A DNA stretch of 9,934 nt. Source: Clostridiales bacterium (GTDB taxonomy: Bacteria > Bacillota_A > Clostridia > Peptostreptococcales > Anaerovoracaceae). The notes under the pieces were generated by a model. The model was not told the DNA's origin and made no database searches. It was given only the letters and a program-made list of their open reading frames with translations. Where the stretch lies: assembly GCA_015058265.1 (NCBI GenBank), contig SVCR01000041.1, positions 1-9,934 of the forward strand, read 5' to 3'. The first letter of the stretch is position 1. Each line of letters begins with the position of its first letter. Positions 7,139 to 9,934 of the stretch are shown here, in pieces. The position numbers and the translations under genes are program-made.

Positions 7139-7846
7139 TCAGAATTTCTCATCTGCATAATCGAGAAGCGCATCATAGTCTTCCTGGCCGAACAGCTCGA
7201 TGTAATCAGCGACTGCCCCGCTTATGATCTCCTCAGCCTTCTCAGGCAGGCCCTTCCTGATCTCGTCAGCTACTGAATAATAAATGTGTGCTGTATGATA
7301 TGTGAAATCCTTCATAGCGCTGCCGCCGAGCTCAGCCTTCTTATCAGCTGCCATGCGAAGCTCATCCTCAGTCAGCGGTTTGCCCCAGTCAAAGTCACAT
7401 CTTGTTCCGCCCCAGCTCATAGGGGTCGTCAGCGGAGTGCAGACAGCGCCGCATCCAAAGCCCTCATAAACTGCTTCGTCTACATGCACGCAGTACTCGC
7501 GGCCGTATTCAAGTATATCGTTCTTCTTCCACGCCTCACACCACGCGCATTTGCTGATGTACGTAACCAGTGTCGGTTCAGTGCGTACATTTCCGAACTC
7601 CATCTGTCCCGGATAATCCGGCTTCCACTCTCCGTATGCCTGATTGGTCCACAGGTCTACAGGATCGCCATTTGCTCTGGCTCTCGCAGCCATTCTGGCA
7701 CCGCGCTCTCTTCCGTAGCGCTTCATTCCCTCCTGAATGACCTCTCTGCCCTTCTCTCCTTCAGCCTGTATTGCATGTTTGCTGAGAAACGCAAACATCA
7801 TTGCTTGATTCTCGATCTTCATCAAATCACCCATCATCTTCAACAT
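7139..7846 (-). CDS. L-2-amino-thiazoline-4-carboxylate hydrolase-family protein
   Basis: Resembles the L-ATC hydrolase family, named for a ring-opening step in bacterial conversion of 2-aminothiazoline-4-carboxylate to cysteine. Many members have untested functions. Up to 235 residues. Recognisable parts are RYGRERGARMA (43-53), the cysteine-containing block KCAWCEAWKK (99-108), YGREYCVHVDEAVYEGF (114-130) and GTRCDFDW (147-154). The cysteines at 100, 103, 119 and 150 could bind metal or act in catalysis. The start is uncertain: ATGs at 7846, 7837, 7834 and 7822 are all in frame and none has a strong ribosome binding site, though GGGTGA precedes the one at 7822. It is probably co-transcribed with proC. 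The family call is from remembered motifs; the physiological substrate is not inferable. Confidence 0.72.
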   Translation of the reverse strand: MLKMMGDLMKIENQAMMFAFLSKHAIQAEGEKGREVIQEGMKRYGRERGARMAARARANGDPVDLWTNQAYGEWKPDYPGQMEFGNVRTEPTLVTYISKCAWCEAWKKNDILEYGREYCVHVDEAVYEGFGCGAVCTPLTTPMSWGGTRCDFDWGKPLTEDELRMAADKKAELGGSAMKDFTYHTAHIYYSVADEIRKGLPEKAEEIISGAVADYIELFGQEDYDALLDYADEKF

Positions 7847-7870
7847 TAACCTACGTTTCTATTGTGTACA

Positions 7871-7884
7871 TTTGACCCGTCAAA
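7871..7884. promoter_or_regulatory. Palindromic operator-like site upstream of the ATC hydrolase-like gene
   Basis: TTTGAC CC GTCAAA is a perfect inverted repeat with 6-bp arms, 25 bases upstream of the first possible ATG. On the minus strand it falls between a -35-like TTGATT and a -10-like CACAAT spaced 17 apart, so a bound regulator could block that weak promoter. No regulator gene is adjacent. This is a suggestive pattern only. Confidence 0.3.
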
Positions 7885-7898
7885 ATCAAGCGGTAATC

Positions 7899-7927
7899 AA
7901 AAAAAGGACACCGCGCGCAGTGCCCTT
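7899..7927 (-). terminator. Rho-independent terminator of the tyrosine phenol-lyase-like gene
   Basis: On the minus strand AAGGGCAC (7927-7920) pairs with GTGTCCTT (7911-7904), 8 bp with one G-U, around a GC-rich eight-base loop. Seven T's follow (7905-7899). It sits 18 bases after the stop codon, closing the unit and separating it from the ATC hydrolase-proC pair. Confidence 0.87.
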
Positions 7928-7945
7928 CTTCTATTATATGTCCGG

Positions 7946-9394
7946 CTACTGATCCTCACCGAAGTCTGCTTTGAAAGCGGCAGCGAGCTTCTCCGGCCAG
8001 TCAGATGTCGGCTCGAGTTTGCCTGTGAAGAATCTGAGTGTTGCAGGCTCATGTGTAAATCTGAGTCCCCCGATCATATCCCTGTGATCATATACCCATT
8101 TAACTCTGTCTATAACGTATTCAACCTGCGAAAGTGTAAATACACGTCTAGGCAAAGCCAGTCTTACGAGCTCCATGGAAGCGAATCTTTCACTTCCGTC
8201 AGGGTTTCTCTCCTCAGAAAGCGTTCCTCTCTCCATGCCTCTGATGCCGCCGCAGATGTAGAAAGCGCATACCAGTGCTCCCGAAGGATATTCGCCCTGA
8301 GGGATGTGGCTGACGAACTGTGTTGCATCGACATGTGCTCCGAGTCCCCCGCCCGGAGTGATCATAGGAACTCCGTAAGCATCCAGCTGCTTTACACAGT
8401 AATCGATGAACTGCGGTCCCTGCGAGATCACATCCATCTCCATAGATTCATCGAATCCCACAGTCATAGCCTCCATCTCACGGACAGACATACCGCCGTA
8501 TGTGAGGAAGCCTTCGAACATAGGGACCAGATCCTCCATGGAATGGAACATATCCTCGTCTCTTACAAGGATAGCTCCGCCGCGGGCAAAGCCGAATTTA
8601 CGTGCCGAGAAGTAGATAATATCGAACTGATCGGCTATCTCCCGTGTGATCTCGCGGATCGACATGTCTTTGCAGGCATCCTCACGGATCTTGTTGAAGT
8701 AAAGATTATCCTGCAGAAGCGATGCATCCAGAACAGATATTATTCCGTGTTTCCTTGCTACAGCGCACGCATCCTTGAAATTCTGTACGGATACCGGCTG
8801 TCCTCCTATAAGGTTGGTGCCTGATTCGAGTCTCATGAAAGCAACATTCTCAGCTCCCACCTTTTCTATACAGCTCTCTAGTTTATCAAGATCGATGTCC
8901 CCCTTGAAAGGAAGATCACTCTGAGAGACAAGTCCCTCATCTTTAACGAGCTCTTCTACATATCCGCCCAGTCTTGTGATATGAGCCTTGGCAGTCGTGA
9001 AGTGATAATTCATGATGACACAGCTGCCCGGTTTCACAAATCTCGTAGCAAGAATATTCTCACAAGCTCTACCCTGATGTGCAGGGAGGCAGTACTTGAT
9101 CCCGAATATCTCTTCCAGCTTGTCCTGCATGCGATAGAACGATTCACTTCCCGCATACGCGTCATCCGGTGCCATCATTCCGGCAAGCATCTTGTCACTC
9201 ATAGCATTCACGCCCGAGTCAGTGAGCATATCCATAAATATGTCTCCGTTGTGCAGCTGGAATGTGTTGAATCCTGCATCGTACATCTTCTTCAGCCTTT
9301 CATCTGTCGGAAGCAGATTCAGCTGCTGTACGATCTTCACTTTGTGCATCTCCATTGGGATAGGTTCATGATCATAGAATTTGATAGCGGGCAT
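7946..9394 (-). CDS. Tyrosine phenol-lyase/tryptophanase-family PLP enzyme, divergent
   Basis: A PLP-dependent beta-eliminating lyase; classical members split tyrosine to phenol (TPL) or tryptophan to indole, plus pyruvate and ammonia. It has 482 residues against about 456 for Citrobacter TPL, with extra residues at both ends. It keeps LTDSG (57-61), AYAGSE (79-84), HQGR (106-109), FTT (132-134), NLIGGQPVS (194-202), the PLP-ring Asp223, the PLP lysine Lys266 (SARK) and Arg389 in MERG, equivalent to the arginine that marks TPL rather than tryptophanase. Changes from classical sequences: Leu226 where TPL has Arg217, Arg265 for Lys256, FGFARGG after the lysine, and Leu351 where TPL has His343. 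AAGGAGG precedes the ATG by nine bases. The leader upstream carries seven Tyr codons, so tyrosine is the likely relevant amino acid, but the true reaction is open. It is transcribed alone. Confidence 0.85.
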   Translation of the reverse strand: MPAIKFYDHEPIPMEMHKVKIVQQLNLLPTDERLKKMYDAGFNTFQLHNGDIFMDMLTDSGVNAMSDKMLAGMMAPDDAYAGSESFYRMQDKLEEIFGIKYCLPAHQGRACENILATRFVKPGSCVIMNYHFTTAKAHITRLGGYVEELVKDEGLVSQSDLPFKGDIDLDKLESCIEKVGAENVAFMRLESGTNLIGGQPVSVQNFKDACAVARKHGIISVLDASLLQDNLYFNKIREDACKDMSIREITREIADQFDIIYFSARKFGFARGGAILVRDEDMFHSMEDLVPMFEGFLTYGGMSVREMEAMTVGFDESMEMDVISQGPQFIDYCVKQLDAYGVPMITPGGGLGAHVDATQFVSHIPQGEYPSGALVCAFYICGGIRGMERGTLSEERNPDGSERFASMELVRLALPRRVFTLSQVEYVIDRVKWVYDHRDMIGGLRFTHEPATLRFFTGKLEPTSDWPEKLAAAFKADFGEDQ

Positions 9395-9466
9395 TACAGT
9401 GTTCCTCCTTATGAAATCTCTCAGTCCACAATAGTTATCAACGTTGCGGATGTTTTATACCGCTGC

Positions 9467-9503
9467 AAAAACAAAATCGCCCTGCAGCATCTGCTGCAGG
9501 GCG
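9467..9503 (-). terminator. Attenuator terminator upstream of the tyrosine phenol-lyase-like gene
   Basis: On the minus strand CGCCCTGCAGC (9503-9493) and GCTGCAGGGCG (9488-9478) form a perfect 11-bp stem with loop AGAT, followed by ATTTTGTTTTTG. This is a strong intrinsic terminator placed 41 bases after the stop of a leader ORF and about 75 bases before the structural gene. It therefore lies in the leader of that gene rather than after another full gene. Its 5' arm can instead pair with the end of the leader ORF. Confidence 0.9.
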
Positions 9504-9609
9504 TAATGTCATCTTCAGGAATCGACATCGATCAGGCATTCTCCTCACAGCAAACCATCTACTACATTGTCATAGTAGTAGTAATAATAGTATTCAGCTG
9601 CGAATGCCT
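9490..9609 (-). promoter_or_regulatory. Alternative RNA pairings of a tyrosine-sensing ribosome-mediated attenuator
   Basis: Minus-strand RNA. Segment 1 (GCAGC, 9601-9597, within leader codons 8 and 9) can pair with segment 2 (GCUGU, 9551-9547). AGGCAUUC (9609-9602) extends this with GAAUGCCU (9541-9534), and CUACUAC within the Tyr codons (9581-9575) pairs with GUAGUAG (9565-9559). Segment 2 can instead pair with the terminator's 5' arm: UUUGCUGUG (9554-9546) with UGCAGCAGA (9498-9490), nine contiguous pairs, plus GG 9544-9543 with CC 9500-9499 across one bulge. The two states exclude each other. A ribosome waiting at the Tyr codons would cover segment 1 and free segment 2, blocking the terminator; one reaching the stop would cover segment 2. 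Pairings are read directly; the mechanism is inference. Confidence 0.75.
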
Positions 9610-9622
9610 TATTATGTTTCAT
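9545..9622 (-). CDS. Leader peptide with seven consecutive tyrosines
   Basis: A 25-residue ORF too short for routine gene calling. It starts with MKHNKAFAAE, continues with seven tyrosines (residues 11-17, codons TAC TAT TAT TAC TAC TAC TAT, positions 9592-9572) and ends DNVVDGLL before TGA. AGGAAAGGA lies five bases before its ATG. The run matches the design of known attenuation leaders, such as the seven consecutive histidines of E. coli HisL and the phenylalanine-rich PheL. The mixed TAC/TAT use keeps the run tyrosine-only while avoiding a simple codon repeat. It lies between a predicted promoter (9684-9712) and the attenuator terminator (9467-9503). Its likely role is to gauge charged tRNA-Tyr through ribosome pausing, not to make a functional peptide. 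An unrelated micropeptide is possible but less likely. Confidence 0.88.
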   Translation of the reverse strand: MKHNKAFAAEYYYYYYYDNVVDGLL

Positions 9623-9651
9623 TCTCGATCCTTTCCTAAAACAGTTTGTAC

Positions 9652-9667
9652 GGATTTGTCTAAATCC
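9652..9667 (-). promoter_or_regulatory. Hairpin in the 5' end of the attenuator transcript
   Basis: GGATTT AGAC AAATCC (9667-9652) is a perfect 6-bp stem with a four-base loop, about ten bases from the predicted transcription start and 30 upstream of the leader ATG. No U-tract follows. It may stabilise the transcript; nothing more can be said. Confidence 0.4.
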
Positions 9668-9683
9668 ACAACAATTTAACGGA

Positions 9684-9712
9684 ATAATACACTTCTTTCT
9701 TGTGATATTCAA
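9684..9712 (-). promoter_or_regulatory. Predicted promoter of the leader peptide and tyrosine phenol-lyase-like gene
   Basis: On the minus strand TTGAAT (9712-9707), a 17-base spacer and TATTAT (9689-9684) give 9 of 12 consensus hexamer positions with optimal spacing. The predicted start is near 9677, about 55 bases before the leader ATG and about 280 before the structural gene. No comparably good promoter was seen between the attenuator and the structural gene. Confidence 0.7.
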
Positions 9713-9769
9713 CAATTATTGCCGCTGTTTTTATTAAAGTGCACAAAAATATACGCACACCCGAACCCC

Positions 9770-9798
9770 GCGTACCTGAAGTACGTAAGCGAAAAGAA
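9770..9798. repeat. Imperfect repeat, copy 1
   Basis: This copy begins GCGTACCTGAAGTACGTAAG, and its core matches copy 2 at 9898-9927 in the same orientation with a few substitutions. It contains the inverted pair CGTAC/GTACG. It lies just beyond the minus-strand terminator at 9792-9827 and overlaps its U-tract. Confidence 0.5.
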
Positions 9799-9827
9799 TC
9801 CCCGCAGCAACAAAGCTGCGGGGATTC
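9792..9827 (-). terminator. Rho-independent terminator for a gene beyond the right edge
   Basis: GAATCCCCGCAGC and GCTGCGGGGATTC (9796-9808 with 9815-9827) form a perfect 13-bp stem with a six-base loop. On the minus strand it is followed by TTTT, and in the plus direction by no U-tract. It probably ends a minus-strand transcript entering from the right. A second small hairpin, AATTGC GAA GCAATT (9845-9859), with TTTT on the plus side, lies nearby. Confidence 0.72.
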
Positions 9828-9836
9828 GATCAATCC

Positions 9837-9934
9837 TTACTCATAATTGCGAAGCAATTTTCGTTCACAGCGAGGCGGCAAACGTCTGAGGAGCGGAGCG
9901 TACTTGAAGTACGTGAGCACCGAAGAACGTGCAG
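9837..9934 (-). other. Possible 3' end of a minus-strand gene or of a structured repeat
   Basis: One minus frame is open from the right edge to a TAA at 9839-9837, ten bases before the strong terminator. The 31 translated residues are rich in Arg and Leu and match no family I recognise. The other minus frames also stay open for part of this stretch. Because the DNA contains repeat copy 2 and the perfect 7-bp-arm palindrome CGTACTT G AAGTACG, it may be non-coding. The sequence to the right is needed to decide. Confidence 0.25.
9898..9927. repeat. Imperfect repeat, copy 2
   Basis: This copy begins GCGTACTTGAAGTACGTGAG, and its core differs from copy 1 (9770-9798) at only two of the first twenty positions. 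It contains a perfect CGTACTT/AAGTACG palindrome. Two copies within 130 bases on the same strand, with a terminator between, suggest a duplicated or dispersed palindromic repeat. Confidence 0.5.

Noticed and set aside
7862..8824. A long plus-strand ORF of 320 residues opposite the tyrosine phenol-lyase-like gene
   Set aside because: It is antisense to a clearly conserved enzyme, has no recognisable domain and contains the terminator sequence of that gene; a shadow of the minus-strand codon pattern.
9442..9461. A second promoter just upstream of the lyase gene, suggested by TATAAA after the attenuator
   Set aside because: No -35 match lies at the right distance; the sequence there is the terminator stem and U-tract. 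The upstream promoter at 9684-9712 is much better.
8981..9679. A plus-strand ORF of 232 residues whose C-terminal part is rich in Val and Ile
   Set aside because: Its Val/Ile-rich run is the complement of the seven Tyr codons in the leader peptide, and it has no ribosome binding site or domain.

Overview
The window looks like chromosomal DNA of an anaerobic, amino-acid-using Bacillota (Clostridia) bacterium. That placement is inferred from strong AAGGAGG-type ribosome binding sites, sigma-A-like promoters, an EcfA1/EcfA2 vitamin-transporter ATPase pair, a tryptophanase/tyrosine phenol-lyase family enzyme, an L-ATC hydrolase-like protein and HypB-type GTPases. A family such as Anaerovoracaceae is a guess. 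I see no phage, integrase, transposase, tRNA, rRNA or CRISPR signature. Nearly every gene is on the minus strand; only coaBC is on the plus strand.

Layout from left to right. (1) 1-1168: ecfA2 (cut by the left edge) and ecfA1, overlapping, minus strand, with a promoter so close to the ecfA1 ATG that the message may be leaderless. (2) 1169-1720: a long gap holding a ~225-bp imperfect palindrome with 18-bp perfect inner arms (MITE-like, or a long RNA hairpin) and a minus-strand terminator, then AT-rich DNA. (3) 1721-4661: a tight five-gene minus-strand operon read as hypB-like, second hypB-like, thioredoxin, ornithine cyclodeaminase-family protein, 4-oxalocrotonate tautomerase-family protein. 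(4) 4662-4914: divergent promoter region. (5) 4915-6117: coaBC (coenzyme A synthesis) on plus, with a near-consensus promoter and a clear terminator. (6) 6307-7846: an L-ATC hydrolase-family gene followed by proC, minus. (7) 7899-9712: a self-contained minus-strand unit with promoter, a 25-residue leader ORF, an attenuator, a tyrosine phenol-lyase-like gene and a terminator. (8) 9728-9934: a terminator for something beyond the right edge, plus a short imperfect repeat in two copies.

The main discovery candidate is unit 7. Upstream of the tyrosine phenol-lyase-like gene lies an untracked small ORF (9545-9622, minus) with its own ribosome binding site and seven consecutive tyrosine codons. It is followed by an 11-bp GC-rich hairpin and a U-rich tract. 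The same RNA segment at the end of the leader ORF (9546-9554) can pair either with codons 7-9 of the leader or with the 5' arm of the terminator. This is the layout of classical ribosome-mediated attenuation (as in the E. coli his, phe and trp leaders), here built to sense charged tRNA-Tyr.

If it works classically, tyrosine shortage turns the gene on, which is the opposite of what a tyrosine-degrading enzyme should need. The enzyme has also lost several residues conserved in characterised tyrosine phenol-lyases and tryptophanases, while keeping the PLP lysine and the tyrosine-type arginine. Together these raise the possibility that it runs in a synthetic direction or catalyses a different reaction on a tyrosine-related compound.
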